Part shown: one piece after another, positions 34,316-42,794 of the stretch
How the letters are laid out: every line of letters starts with the position of its first letter
How positions within the stretch are numbered: position 1 is the stretch's first letter
DNA from: Desulfococcus multivorans
GTDB taxonomy: Bacteria > Desulfobacterota > Desulfobacteria > Desulfobacterales > Desulfococcaceae
Reading direction: 5' to 3'
NCBI RefSeq assembly: GCF_001854245.1
Contig: NZ_CP015381.1
Coordinates: forward strand, 3,197,001 to 3,261,000
DNA length: 64,000 nucleotides
Position numbers and translations under genes: made by a program
Notes under the pieces: model-generated
What the model was told of the DNA's origin: nothing
Databases searched by the model: none
Seen by the model: the letters and a program-made list of their open reading frames with translations, nothing else

Positions 34316-35743
34316 TTGAGCATCATTCTAGTTGTCGACGACGACGATCAGCTCCGGAAAAGCTTTCACAAGCTGCTGACGGAAGAGGGATACACCGTTC
34401 TGACGGCCGCATCGGGAGAAGCCTGCCTCCTCGAGGTTCGGGAGAAAACGCCCGATCTGGTGATTTTGGACGTCCAACTACCGGGGATCAACGGGCTTGA
34501 AACCTTCAAAAGTCTCAACCGCATCGACCCGAAGCTCCCCGTCATCATCATGACGGCCTTCGGCACCACCGAGACCGCCATCGAGGCGACACAAATGGGG
34601 GCCTTCGACTATGTTCTCAAGCCGTTCGAGATACCCGAAATGCTCAAGATCATCGAAAAGGCCATCGAAGCAGGCCGCTTCATGCGATCTCCGGTGGATA
34701 TGGACGTCTCCCCCGACGAAACCGCCCATGACGCCCTGATCGGCCGAAGTCCGGCCATGCAGGAGGTCTACAAGGCCATCGGCCGGGTCTCGTCCACGGA
34801 CGCCACCGTGCTGATCCGAGGCGAGTCCGGCACCGGCAAGGAATTGGTCGCCAGAGCGATCTATCAGTACAGCCAGCGGCGGGAAAAACCGTTTCTGGTG
34901 ATCAATTGCGTCGCCATTCCCGACACGCTCCTGGAAAGCGAGTTGTTCGGGTATGAGAAAGGGGCCTTCACAGGTGCAATCCACCGGCGAATCGGGAAGA
35001 TTGAACAAGCCCACGGCGGCACCATCTTCCTGGACGAGATCGGAGACATGCCCGTGACCCTTCAGTCCAAAATGCTGCGGCTTCTCCAGGAAAAAAGCAT
35101 CGAGCGCCTGGGGGGCCGCGAGACGATCCCCACCAATGTTCGCATCATCGCAGCAACCAACCGTGATCTGGAAAAAGCCATTGCCGAGGGTCGGTTTCGG
35201 GAGGATCTCTACTACCGGCTCAAGGTGGTCACCATCTGGCTGCCGCCGCTGGCCAAGCGTTCGGACGACATTCCGCTGCTCGCCGAATACTTTCTGGCCC
35301 GTTACGCCGGCAAAAACGGTATCGACAACCCGGGGATCACCGAGGAGGCTAAAACCCTGCTCAAAGGATATCGATGGCCCGGCAACGTCCGGGAAATTTC
35401 CAACGTCATCCAGAAGGCCCTCATCTTCAACCGGGGCACGCCCCTGTCGCCCGAGGACATTACCCTGTCGGTCACGGAGAAGCCATCTGTCAAGGAGACC
35501 GGAACCCGTGATCTGGACGAGGCGTTGCGGCAGATGATTCGAAAGGAACTGATGAACCCGTCCGACAAGCACCTTTTCGATGCCTGCATCGACCGGTTCT
35601 CGGGCATCCTCATCGGTGAAGCCCTCAGCATGACCGACGGCAACCGGTCTCGCGCCGCGAAACTCCTGGGCCTCTCCCGACCGACGCTTCATGCCAAAAT
35701 CGACAAATACAAGATCCGGATCGAAACCACGGTCAAGGAATAG
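34316..35743 (+). CDS. Sigma-54-dependent response regulator (NtrC family)
   Basis: 475 residues. Receiver domain 1-115 with the acidic pair DDDD near 8 and the phosphoacceptor Asp in VILDVQLPG near 52. AAA+ sigma-54 interaction domain at about 145-370 with Walker A GESGTGKE and the sigma-54 contact loop ESELFGYEKGAFTGA; Walker B is IFLDEIGDM. C-terminal Fis-type helix-turn-helix GNRSRAAKLLGLSRPTLHAKI. The start is probably TTG 34316 because AGGAG lies 8 nt upstream and the first residues would be SIILVVDDDD as usual; the earlier in-frame ATG at 34271 lacks this. It activates sigma-54 promoters on signal from the adjacent kinase. Its targets are not shown; the C-terminal HTH is standard. Confidence 0.95.
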   Translation: MSIILVVDDDDQLRKSFHKLLTEEGYTVLTAASGEACLLEVREKTPDLVILDVQLPGINGLETFKSLNRIDPKLPVIIMTAFGTTETAIEATQMGAFDYVLKPFEIPEMLKIIEKAIEAGRFMRSPVDMDVSPDETAHDALIGRSPAMQEVYKAIGRVSSTDATVLIRGESGTGKELVARAIYQYSQRREKPFLVINCVAIPDTLLESELFGYEKGAFTGAIHRRIGKIEQAHGGTIFLDEIGDMPVTLQSKMLRLLQEKSIERLGGRETIPTNVRIIAATNRDLEKAIAEGRFREDLYYRLKVVTIWLPPLAKRSDDIPLLAEYFLARYAGKNGIDNPGITEEAKTLLKGYRWPGNVREISNVIQKALIFNRGTPLSPEDITLSVTEKPSVKETGTRDLDEALRQMIRKELMNPSDKHLFDACIDRFSGILIGEALSMTDGNRSRAAKLLGLSRPTLHAKIDKYKIRIETTVKE

Positions 35744-35773
35744 CCTCCCGCGACAGATGCCGCCGCCGCGGAA

Positions 35774-36601
35774 TCAAGGCCGTTCAAACACCATAGCCGC
35801 CCAACCCTTCTCCACTGCCGCCCAGCGGCAGGCAACGTCGTACATGCCGCAGAGGGCCCGAAAGGGTCGAATCTCGTCGATCCGAATCCCGGAGAAGACC
35901 CATGCCGCAGGAGACGAACTCACGCGAAACATTTCAGGAAGGATCCGTCTGAGAGTGGGGTATCTCAGATTGGCCAGGACGAGGTTGAAAACGCCGTGAA
36001 GCGCCTCCACGGGAACAGCGTCCACGGAAAGGCGTTCGGACAGATCGTTCAATGCCGCGTTTCGTCGGGCTTCATCCACGGCGCAGGGGTCGATGTCCAC
36101 GCCGACCCCCCGTCGAATTCCCAACATCAGTGCGGCAATGGCGAGTATACCCGATCCGGTGCCCACGTCCAGAACGGCCGAGTCGCCCTGGAGTTCCACC
36201 AGGGAAAGCGTCGTCAGGGCCGCATCGATGCCCCGCACCGATAAACGGGTGGTGGGGTGTTGTCCCGTGCCGAAGGCGGCGCCGGGAGCCAGGCGAATGA
36301 CGATCTCATCCTGGGCGGGGGTATAGGCTTTGCCTGGCGGCTTCACGACCACATGGGTGGAAAAACGGACCGCCCGATCAAAGGAAGGCTCGATGATCGT
36401 ATGGCCGTGCTGTTCCCGATAGGCAAGCTCGCCGTCGGCCACCAGCCCGCAGAGGACAGACCGGGCCCATCGCCGGCTTTGTCCGAAAACATCTGCCATC
36501 AGGCCGACAAAAACCTGCGGAGTCACGCCGTCGGTCCGCTCCTCCAGAATACGGAGAGCGGCGGTCTTGACGTCGAATGCGGTCTGGGACGGCTTATTCA
36601 C
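35774..36601 (-). CDS. PrmA-like SAM-dependent methyltransferase
   Basis: 275 residues. The C-terminal two thirds (about 85-275) is a Rossmann methyltransferase like ribosomal protein L11 methyltransferase: LAPGAAFGTGQHPTTRLSV is the hallmark PrmA motif, then VLDVGTGSGILAIAALMLG is the SAM loop I, and VLANLRYPTLRRILPEM is the catalytic-region NLRY in place of PrmA NILA. The N-terminal 80 residues resemble a winged-helix (LRILEERTDGVTPQVFVGLMADVFGQSRR, in two stretches) rather than the usual L11-binding domain. The target is therefore probably not ribosomal L11. It lies 39 bp after ycaO in the tat operon and may act on the same substrate protein; that link is inference. Confidence 0.8.
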   Translation of the reverse strand: MNKPSQTAFDVKTAALRILEERTDGVTPQVFVGLMADVFGQSRRWARSVLCGLVADGELAYREQHGHTIIEPSFDRAVRFSTHVVVKPPGKAYTPAQDEIVIRLAPGAAFGTGQHPTTRLSVRGIDAALTTLSLVELQGDSAVLDVGTGSGILAIAALMLGIRRGVGVDIDPCAVDEARRNAALNDLSERLSVDAVPVEALHGVFNLVLANLRYPTLRRILPEMFRVSSSPAAWVFSGIRIDEIRPFRALCGMYDVACRWAAVEKGWAAMVFERP

Positions 36602-36640
36602 GGCATCGAGGATGGCATCTGAAAGGGAAGGACATCGGCT

Positions 36641-38371
36641 TTACGATTCGCCGAAGTTCCGGAGGTAATTGGCGAAAAGCCGGGGATGCACCCGGGAGAA
36701 ACGGTCGAAATCCGCCGTGATCTCCATTCCCGGAACAAGGGCACGGACCACGGGCAACCCCACATCCTCTCGGGTGAGGTCTACGTAAACGGGTCGATAC
36801 CCCCAGGCGGCAAGAAGGTTTTCGAGGAGCCTGAGATCGGCGGCACTGTTGCCCAGCCGATAGTCCGGAAGATTCTCCAGGGGTACGCGGACCAGCCCGT
36901 GCAGGCCGCTCCCCGACGGGGGCCCGTAGGGAAAAGCATAGGGGGTTTCGGTCATGGCCGAAAGCAGTGCCCTTCGGGCATCGAGATGACAACCGGTTCC
37001 CTTCACAATACCCCCGCCAATGTCCCGGACGAAGCACTTGCAGCAGGGGACGCCCAGCCTGGACGTCAGATCCTGGAATTGCAGATGAATCCCCAAATCC
37101 CGGTAGCTCTCAAGAAGAGGCCCCACCCGGGGATCGACAGTCTCGACGGTGAAGCACTGGGAAGGGTGGAAGGGCGTCGTTCCGTCGTGATCTCTTTCGA
37201 TAATCTCCAGAAGCGCGCTCAATCTGGCCTCGTCCATGGTGTTGCCCGATGCCAGGCCGGTGGACCCCAGCGCTGAAAAGAGTTTTATCTCGTCAAGATT
37301 ACAGAACAGAAAGATGCATTGGGCCGGCACCCAAACCGACGCGGCCCCGTCACGCCCGAACGCCTCGCCCTCGATCCAATGGAGAGGCTCGTCACCGTAT
37401 GGCGCCTCCAAGGCCAGACGGTTGGGGTCCACCGCCGGAATGCCGGCCTTGACGAGTTCGGAATACCGTGCCCGCTTCAAGGGATATGATCGGATATAAC
37501 CTTCTACCCCCTCATCGCCGACCGAGGCAAACGCGGAACACCGCTCGATCATCTCCATGGCCAGAGAGGCTTGGGCCGCAGGCAACGAAAGCCCCCGACC
37601 ATATGAGTTTTGGAGCCCGCTGATCCGGAAACGGTGTCTTCCGTTGCAAACGCCGATATCGACATGCCACTGCCGCAGCAACGCAACGGGGCTGAGGGAG
37701 GCTACATGTCGCTGGACCTCCCCGGCGATGATGCCCAGGGCGTCCAGTTTTTCCAGGGCGATTCGGGAGGTCTCCTCCAGAGGGGGGCGGGGGGGCGCCT
37801 CGGGCAATCCCATTGCCGCTGTTTCTTCCCGAACGGCCGTTATGCCCGGATGGAGCGGATCGGCCTGGGAAAGGGTCTTGTCGAAAAACGGCGCCGAAAG
37901 ACCGGTATTCCGGGGCGGGGGCAGCATGCGGTGCGCATTGAGATTGGCCCGGAACAAATCAATCCATTGGGAATGAAGGGGCTGATCCGGGACAAGGTAG
38001 GATTTGAGGTAAATGAACGGCGTTTCGCCCGTTATCCGTCGGACCTTTTCCGGTCGCAGGGTGTCCCTCAGGGACGCGAAGTGATCATACACCAGAATCG
38101 CCTCGTACAAAAGGGCGCGCAGGAATCCGTCCGCAGCCGGTATCGATCGGAGACGGGCCCCCAGATCTGCCGGGTCCCAAAGGCTGATCCGTTTAAGCAT
38201 GTGACGGCGCAGAAAGGCGTCGTTGGGCCGGGTACGGAGCGCTTCGAGGCATGCTGCGTCGTCGATCTCCGTCTTTGGTACGCACGAAAAATAGCCGATG
38301 CCGCCATCGGTCTGCATCAGTGCAAGTCGGTATTCGACGAGGTCTGCCGAAAAAGATGCCGCCTCAGGCAT
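36641..38371 (-). CDS. YcaO-domain protein
   Basis: 576 residues. The second half (about 240-575) is a YcaO domain. ATP/metal-binding segments are visible: ASLAMEMIERCSAFASVGDE (first Glu-rich motif) and EARLSALLEIIERDHDG, plus CHLDARRALLSAMTE. The N-terminal 200 residues are unassigned and helical. YcaO enzymes activate backbone amides with ATP to make azolines or thioamides, or help RimO in E. coli. The C-terminal proline-rich tail seen in RiPP cyclodehydratases is absent, so a thioamide/other role or a RimO-helper role is more likely. The start at ATG 38371 overlaps the tatC stop by 8 nt (ATGCCTGA), which signals coupling. A PrmA-like methyltransferase gene follows 39 bp later. Substrate unknown. 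Confidence 0.88.
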   Translation of the reverse strand: MPEAASFSADLVEYRLALMQTDGGIGYFSCVPKTEIDDAACLEALRTRPNDAFLRRHMLKRISLWDPADLGARLRSIPAADGFLRALLYEAILVYDHFASLRDTLRPEKVRRITGETPFIYLKSYLVPDQPLHSQWIDLFRANLNAHRMLPPPRNTGLSAPFFDKTLSQADPLHPGITAVREETAAMGLPEAPPRPPLEETSRIALEKLDALGIIAGEVQRHVASLSPVALLRQWHVDIGVCNGRHRFRISGLQNSYGRGLSLPAAQASLAMEMIERCSAFASVGDEGVEGYIRSYPLKRARYSELVKAGIPAVDPNRLALEAPYGDEPLHWIEGEAFGRDGAASVWVPAQCIFLFCNLDEIKLFSALGSTGLASGNTMDEARLSALLEIIERDHDGTTPFHPSQCFTVETVDPRVGPLLESYRDLGIHLQFQDLTSRLGVPCCKCFVRDIGGGIVKGTGCHLDARRALLSAMTETPYAFPYGPPSGSGLHGLVRVPLENLPDYRLGNSAADLRLLENLLAAWGYRPVYVDLTREDVGLPVVRALVPGMEITADFDRFSRVHPRLFANYLRNFGES

Positions 38372-39275
38372 TCTTTTCTCCGCTCTCGGGGCTGGAGACC
38401 TCGCTCCGGGCGTCCTGATCATCGGATACGCCGTTTTCATTTTCGTGCCCCGTCTTCGGGGTATCCGCCTCGGGGGGTTTTCCTTCGGCTTCCGCCGCTT
38501 CTTCGCCGGCTTTCTTCGGTTGGAATACTTTGGCTCCGACGATGCTGAGTTCGTAGAGGGCCATCAGGGGCACAGCCAGCAGGACCTGGCTCACCACATC
38601 CGGCGGCGTAACGATGGCCGCTCCGACGAAAAAGAGCAGAATGGCGTACTTACGATTTTTTTTAAGGAAAACGTCGGTCACGATCCCCATGCGGGCCATG
38701 CCGGTCAAGACCAGCGGGAGTTCGAAAGCAAGGCCGAAGGCGATAAGCAGTTTGGCGGAAAAGGAGAGATACTCCTTCATCGAAGGCAACGCCTGAATTT
38801 TCTCATTGGCAAATCCGAGAAAGAACTGGAAGCCGATAGGAAAAACAAAAAAATATCCAAACAACGCCCCGCCGACGAAAAAAAAGGTGGAAAGCACGAC
38901 GATGGGCAGCAGGATCTTACGTTCCTTCCGATAGAGCCCCGGTGCCACGAACATCCAGAACTGATAGATGATGACCGGGGAGGCCACCATCAGCCCTGCC
39001 AGAAACGCCACCTTGAGATAGGTGAAAAAAGCCTCGGGCAGACCCGTATAAATGAGCGTATCCCCCTCTCCCATCACTTTGACGAGCGGACGAATGAGAA
39101 TTTCAAAAATCTTGTCCTTGAAGCCATAGGCAATCAGGAAACCTGCCCCGGCCGCAATGAAGGATTTGATCAAACGCTCCCGGAGTTCCTCAAGATGGGC
39201 GGTGAAGGGCATTTTCTCGTCATCCTCCAGGTCGACGCCCCGACGACGGTTGTCGGGCTCGTGATCATGCGTCAT
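38364..39275 (-). CDS. tatC: Sec-independent (Tat) protein translocase subunit TatC
   Basis: 303 residues. The core has the TatC features: an amphipathic N-terminus with FTAHLEELRERLIKSFI (first Arg/Glu pair for signal-peptide binding), six membrane segments, FWMFVAPGLYRKER, and GVVTPPDVVSQVLLAVPL-type C-end (here AAIVTPPDVVSQVLLAVP). The C-terminal 55 residues are a highly charged, probably disordered extension. TatC binds twin-arginine signal peptides in the inner membrane. It overlaps tatB by 11 nt and ycaO by 8 nt. Folded cofactor proteins of this anaerobe would be clients. The identification is certain. Confidence 0.98.
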   Translation of the reverse strand: MTHDHEPDNRRRGVDLEDDEKMPFTAHLEELRERLIKSFIAAGAGFLIAYGFKDKIFEILIRPLVKVMGEGDTLIYTGLPEAFFTYLKVAFLAGLMVASPVIIYQFWMFVAPGLYRKERKILLPIVVLSTFFFVGGALFGYFFVFPIGFQFFLGFANEKIQALPSMKEYLSFSAKLLIAFGLAFELPLVLTGMARMGIVTDVFLKKNRKYAILLFFVGAAIVTPPDVVSQVLLAVPLMALYELSIVGAKVFQPKKAGEEAAEAEGKPPEADTPKTGHENENGVSDDQDARSEVSSPESGEKNA

Positions 39276-39630
39276 CGTTGGCCGCCTTCTCCTTCAGCGT
39301 CTCTCCGCTGGATTCGGATTCCGGCTTTTCAAGCTTCGAAGCCGGGGTTGAAGCTTCTTTCGCAACATCCGACATTTCCGTCTTCTGAACCGTTTGGGGG
39401 GCTGCGTCGACGGATGTCTTCAGGGTCTGATCCATGTCCTTGAAGGTCTTTTTCACGTCCATCACATCGGTGTCGACCTCAAGGGAGGATTTGAGTTCGG
39501 ACGTCGCCCGCTTGAACTCGATCATTGCCCGTCCCAGAGATTTGGCCAGGTCCGGAAGCTTCTTGGGTCCGATCACGATAAGCGCGACGGCCAGGATCAG
39601 TAAAATCTCGGGCATTCCCATGCCGAACAT
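39265..39630 (-). CDS. tatB: Tat translocase subunit TatB (TatA/B family)
   Basis: 121 residues. One N-terminal membrane helix (MPEILLILAVALIVIGPKKL) ends in the GPKKLP hinge, followed by an amphipathic helix (LAKSLGRAMIEFKRATSELK) and a long acidic tail. The Glu of the helix (PEI) and the longer length favour TatB over TatA, but in Desulfobacterota one protein can do both jobs. Start ATG 39630 lies behind GAGAGG. It is the first gene of tatB-tatC-ycaO-prmA-like, controlled by the promoter at 39690-39718. No separate tatA is in the window. Confidence 0.9.
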   Translation of the reverse strand: MFGMGMPEILLILAVALIVIGPKKLPDLAKSLGRAMIEFKRATSELKSSLEVDTDVMDVKKTFKDMDQTLKTSVDAAPQTVQKTEMSDVAKEASTPASKLEKPESESSGETLKEKAANDDA

Positions 39631-39689
39631 ATATACACCTCTCTCGAAATACCGTTATTTTTGTGGGAAACACAGTGCTAAGGCGGTTA

Positions 39690-39718
39690 TTTGTACTGAT
39701 TTTGGCAGGGGGTGTCAA
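39690..39718 (-). promoter_or_regulatory. Sigma-70 promoter of the tatBC-ycaO-prmA operon
   Basis: On the minus strand: TTGACA (39713-39718), a 17-bp spacer, then TACAAA (39690-39695). Transcription would start near 39683, about 53 bp before the tatB ATG at 39630. Confidence 0.75.
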
Positions 39719-39932
39719 GGGGAAGGAAAAGTTCTTTGCGGGACGATCCGGTTGTCTTCATCGACCCTCTGAAACGTGATGTTCATTAATGACCCAATCT
39801 TTGCCCCCCAAAAAGTCATATTGACCCGATCTTGCATGTTTTCCCCTGATAAAAATCTTCTCCTTGACTTTTATTTTCCAGTCCCCCACATCCATGTTGA
39901 CGTTTTTCCCGGAGATCGTCATATTTTTCTTG

Positions 39933-39983
39933 CTCAACTTTCGGCTTTCGTAGAGATAGGGGCTGAACACCGAAAGTTGGATT
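39933..39983. repeat. Dispersed intergenic repeat, copy D (internally deleted)
   Basis: Keeps both ends: CTCAACTTTCGGCTTTCG at the left and CCGAAAGTTGGA at the right, with only about 20 bp between them instead of about 45. The ends show clearly that the element is bounded by an inverted pair. Confidence 0.65.
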
Positions 39984-40050
39984 TCCTATAGCTGCGCCGT
40001 CGTCTTGAAAGCCCATGTCGGCCGGCGTCAAAAGTATCGGAGGACTTACG

Positions 40051-40587
40051 ATGGCATCATCCATACCCAGAATTCAAGTACCCCCTGAGGCATGGCAGGA
40101 CCTGACCATTCTCTTCCAAAAGGGAATCCGGGTGGATATCGAAACCGGTTGCACGGTCAGATCACTTCTCCTGGATCAGTGGCACTTACCCCCCGAAGTG
40201 GTGACGGAAAGAATCAGCACCCTGTTTCTCAACGGCAAACCGGTGGACGACATGGACGAGGCCCGTGTCAGGGACGGCGCGATCCTCGCCCTTTCCTCGG
40301 CCATGCCCGGACTCGTAGGCGCCGTCATGCGGCGTGGAGGGTTCTATGCCGCTCTTCGCAGCGGGATCACCTATCACGAAACGACGGCGAATGTGGACGT
40401 TCGCAACGGTTCGATCACGGTCAAACTCTTCAACATGCTTATCGGAGAACTCGGTCCTCTTTTTCTCCAGCGAGGCTTCCGTGTCTCCCGACAGGACCTG
40501 CCGGACAGCATTCCATCCGGATCCGAAGACGTCGATGAACCCAACAGCGAGGTCTTCATTATCGCATCGCCCCCTTCCTCCTGTTAG
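40051..40587 (+). CDS. Protein of unknown function (178 aa), possible beta-grasp fold, upstream of AOR
   Basis: I do not recognise a named family. Residues about 28-85 have an order seen in MoaD/ThiS-like sulfur carriers: CTVRSLLLD, then a hydrophobic strand FLNGKPVDD, then VRDGAILALSSAMPG, matching the NG and DGD-like turns. A conserved-looking MPGLVGAVMRRGGFYAALRSG follows. The last third is acidic. It lacks the terminal GG of a free carrier. Start at ATG 40051 behind GGAGG. It lies 276 bp upstream of the AOR gene, whose promoters are in the gap, so the two are separate transcripts in the same direction. A role in tungstopterin or AOR maturation is a guess from fold resemblance and position. 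Confidence 0.65.
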   Translation: MASSIPRIQVPPEAWQDLTILFQKGIRVDIETGCTVRSLLLDQWHLPPEVVTERISTLFLNGKPVDDMDEARVRDGAILALSSAMPGLVGAVMRRGGFYAALRSGITYHETTANVDVRNGSITVKLFNMLIGELGPLFLQRGFRVSRQDLPDSIPSGSEDVDEPNSEVFIIASPPSSC

Positions 40588-40648
40588 GTCACTTTCACTG
40601 CCCTGCTTCGCAGGCCTCGTCCCCTGTCGACAGCATTCGCCTACCATA

Positions 40649-40665
40649 TTGGCAGGTATCTTGCA
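40649..40665 (+). promoter_or_regulatory. Sigma-54-type promoter upstream of AOR
   Basis: TTGGCAGGTATCTTGCA matches the consensus YTGGCACGRNNNTTGCW at nearly every fixed position, with GG (40651-40652) and GC (40663-40664) ten bases apart. Start of transcription would be near 40676. A sigma-54 activator gene lies at 43916-45289 converging on AOR, which makes the site plausible. Confidence 0.7.
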
Positions 40666-40708
40666 TTTCCTGACAAACAACGGGTTTCGCGGGGAAGGGC
40701 TATTTATA

Positions 40709-40737
40709 TTGACATGCAGTAAATACCTAAATATAAT
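40709..40737 (+). promoter_or_regulatory. Perfect-consensus sigma-70 promoter upstream of AOR
   Basis: TTGACA (40709-40714), 17-bp spacer, TATAAT (40732-40737): both hexamers and the spacing are exactly consensus. It lies in an A/T-rich stretch; start near 40744, 120 bp before the AOR ATG. Confidence 0.85.
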
Positions 40738-40863
40738 AAAAATATATAGTTATAATAAGTTAATATATATAACTCCATTCCTATCAGATTTAGAAACTTC
40801 CTGAACATAGTCTATTCAAACCGATATTAACCGAAACGAACACGTGAAGGAGGATGTAACCCT

Positions 40864-42600
40864 ATGGACAAAATTCTACGTATCGATGTAGGCGCGGAAG
40901 GCGGCCCCAAGGTCACGGTAACCGAACTCGGTGCATATGCCGGGATGGGCGGAAGGGCCATGACTTCCATGGTCGTCGGCAGCGAAGTTCCTCCGGACTG
41001 TCACCCCCTGGGTCCCGAAAACAAACTCGTCATCGCCCCCGGGTTGATGAGCGGTTCCGCAGCATCGACCTCCGGACGGATTTCGGTCGGCTGCAAGAGT
41101 CCGCTGACCGGCGGCATCAAGGAGTCCAACGCGGGCGGACAGGCCGGTCAGGTGATGGCTCGGCTGGGATATGCGGCCATTATCATCGAAGGCGAGCCCA
41201 AAACCGACAATCTCTACAAGGTCTTCATCAACAAGGACACGGTGGAAATCACTCCGGCCGGTGAATTTAAAATGACGACCAACTACGATCTGGCCGAGAA
41301 GATGAAAGCCCTGCACGGCGACAAGGTCGCTATGATCTCCATCGGACCCGCCGGCGAAATGAAGCTCTGCGCCGCTTCCATCGCCGTCACCGATCGGGAG
41401 TTCCGGCCCTCGCGCCATGCCGGCCGCGGCGGTGTCGGCGCAGTCATGGGTGCCAAGGGGATCAAGGTCATCATCCTCGACGACGCGGGGTGCGGCATGC
41501 GTAAACCCCGGGATCCGGAGCGATTCAAGGCGGCCAACAAGTCCTTCGTGGAGGGATTGCGAAAGCACGCCGTCACCGGAGAGGGTCTGCCGGCTTACGG
41601 TACCAACGTACTGACCAATGTCATCAACGAAGCCGGAGCCTATCCGACCTATAATTTCCAAAAAGGCCAGTACGCGGATGCCGCCAAGATCAGCGGCGAG
41701 GCTCAGGCCGAACTGGAGCAGAAACGCGGCGGCAACCCTACCCATGGGTGTCATGTGGGGTGCGCCATCCGGTGCTCCGGCATCTTCGTAGACAAAGACG
41801 GCAACTACATCACCAAACAACCGGAATATGAGACGGTTTGGGCCCACGGCGGCAACTGCGGCATCTGCGACCTGGACGCCATTGCCAAACTCGACTTTAT
41901 GGATGACAATATCGGTCTGGACACCATCGAGATGGGGGTGACCATCGGCGTGGCCATGGAAGCCGGACTCCTCAAGTTCGGAGACGCCGAAGGCGCCGAA
42001 AGGCTGATAGAGGAGGTGGGCAAGGGCACGCCTTTAGGCCGAATTCTCGGGAACGGCGCAGCTTTTACCGCCAAAGCCTTCGGGATCGAACGTGCGCCGG
42101 TGGTCAAAAATCAAGCCATGCCGGCCTATGATCCCAGGGCCATCAAAGGGATCGGCGTGACTTACGCCACCACGCCCATGGGGGCCGATCACACCGCCGG
42201 ATACGCCATCGCCACCAATATCCTCAAGGTCGGCGGCGACGTCGATCCCTTGAGCAACGAAGGTCAGATCGAACTGTCCCGAAACCTTCAGATCGCCACA
42301 GCCGCGCTGGACGCCACCGGCTATTGCCTGTTTATCGCCTTTGCCATTCTCGACCAGCAGGAGACCTTCAACGCCATGGTCGATACCATCAACGGCATGT
42401 ACAACCTGAACATGACCGGCGACGACGTAGTGGCTCTGGGCAAGAAGATCCTTTCCATGGAACGGGAATTCAATCGAAAGGCCGGTTTTACGAAAGAGGA
42501 CGATCGCCTGCCGCGTTTCATGAAGCGAGAACCTGTCGGCCCCCACAACGTCACCTTCGACATAACGGATGAAGCGCTCGACACGGTCTTCAACTGGTAA
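40864..42600 (+). CDS. Aldehyde:ferredoxin oxidoreductase (tungstopterin AOR family)
   Basis: 578 residues. The N-terminal domain carries MDKILRIDV, then GMGGRAMTSMVV and SGSAASTSGRISVG, typical of AOR pterin-binding. The [4Fe-4S] ligands are in HGCHVGCAIRCSG (Cys-x3-Cys-x3-Cys) with a fourth in DATGYCLF. EYETVWAHGGNCGICDLDAI and GADHTAGYA are other family segments. AORs oxidise aldehydes to acids, or reduce acids, with ferredoxin as electron partner; the sub-class (AOR, FOR, GAPOR or a WOR/benzoyl-CoA-reductase-like type) is not decided. ATG 40864 has GGAGG. Strong promoters precede it and moaD/moeB genes converge from downstream, supplying pterin sulfur. A T-run hairpin follows. Confidence 0.92.
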   Translation: MDKILRIDVGAEGGPKVTVTELGAYAGMGGRAMTSMVVGSEVPPDCHPLGPENKLVIAPGLMSGSAASTSGRISVGCKSPLTGGIKESNAGGQAGQVMARLGYAAIIIEGEPKTDNLYKVFINKDTVEITPAGEFKMTTNYDLAEKMKALHGDKVAMISIGPAGEMKLCAASIAVTDREFRPSRHAGRGGVGAVMGAKGIKVIILDDAGCGMRKPRDPERFKAANKSFVEGLRKHAVTGEGLPAYGTNVLTNVINEAGAYPTYNFQKGQYADAAKISGEAQAELEQKRGGNPTHGCHVGCAIRCSGIFVDKDGNYITKQPEYETVWAHGGNCGICDLDAIAKLDFMDDNIGLDTIEMGVTIGVAMEAGLLKFGDAEGAERLIEEVGKGTPLGRILGNGAAFTAKAFGIERAPVVKNQAMPAYDPRAIKGIGVTYATTPMGADHTAGYAIATNILKVGGDVDPLSNEGQIELSRNLQIATAALDATGYCLFIAFAILDQQETFNAMVDTINGMYNLNMTGDDVVALGKKILSMEREFNRKAGFTKEDDRLPRFMKREPVGPHNVTFDITDEALDTVFNW

Positions 42601-42627
42601 TCGCTCTTCAGGCGACGCTGCATAACG

Positions 42628-42666
42628 GCGGGGAGGGGCTTGTTCAGTTCCACCCCGCTTTTTTTT
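42628..42666 (+). terminator. Terminator of the AOR gene
   Basis: GCGGGG (42628-42633) and CCCCGC (42653-42658), with a 19-base loop that can pair partly, followed by eight T. It lies 27 bp after the AOR stop. Confidence 0.75.
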
Positions 42667-42794
42667 GGGACGCCCGGCAGGTCGCAATCAACTTGCAGTG
42701 CAAGTCTGTTTCCGGCCCGGCACGGGGAAGAGCGCGTCGAACGGCAGGGGTGTCCCCTGAGCCTCGAAACCGATATGTTGTCGGTTCAGCATGA

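Larger units (their letters stand above)
39631..40050. other. Divergent intergenic region upstream of tatB
   Basis: About 420 bp between tatB and the unknown gene at 40051. It holds the tat promoter (39690-39718) and an internally shortened copy of the dispersed repeat (39933-39983). Open frames on both strands between 39758 and 39991 are short, lack ribosome sites and run through the repeat; I do not call them. Confidence 0.6.

Noticed and set aside
39758-39991. Facing open frames on both strands between tatB and the 40051 gene
   Set aside because: Short, without ribosome sites, and run through the repeat at 39933-39983 and a low-complexity region.
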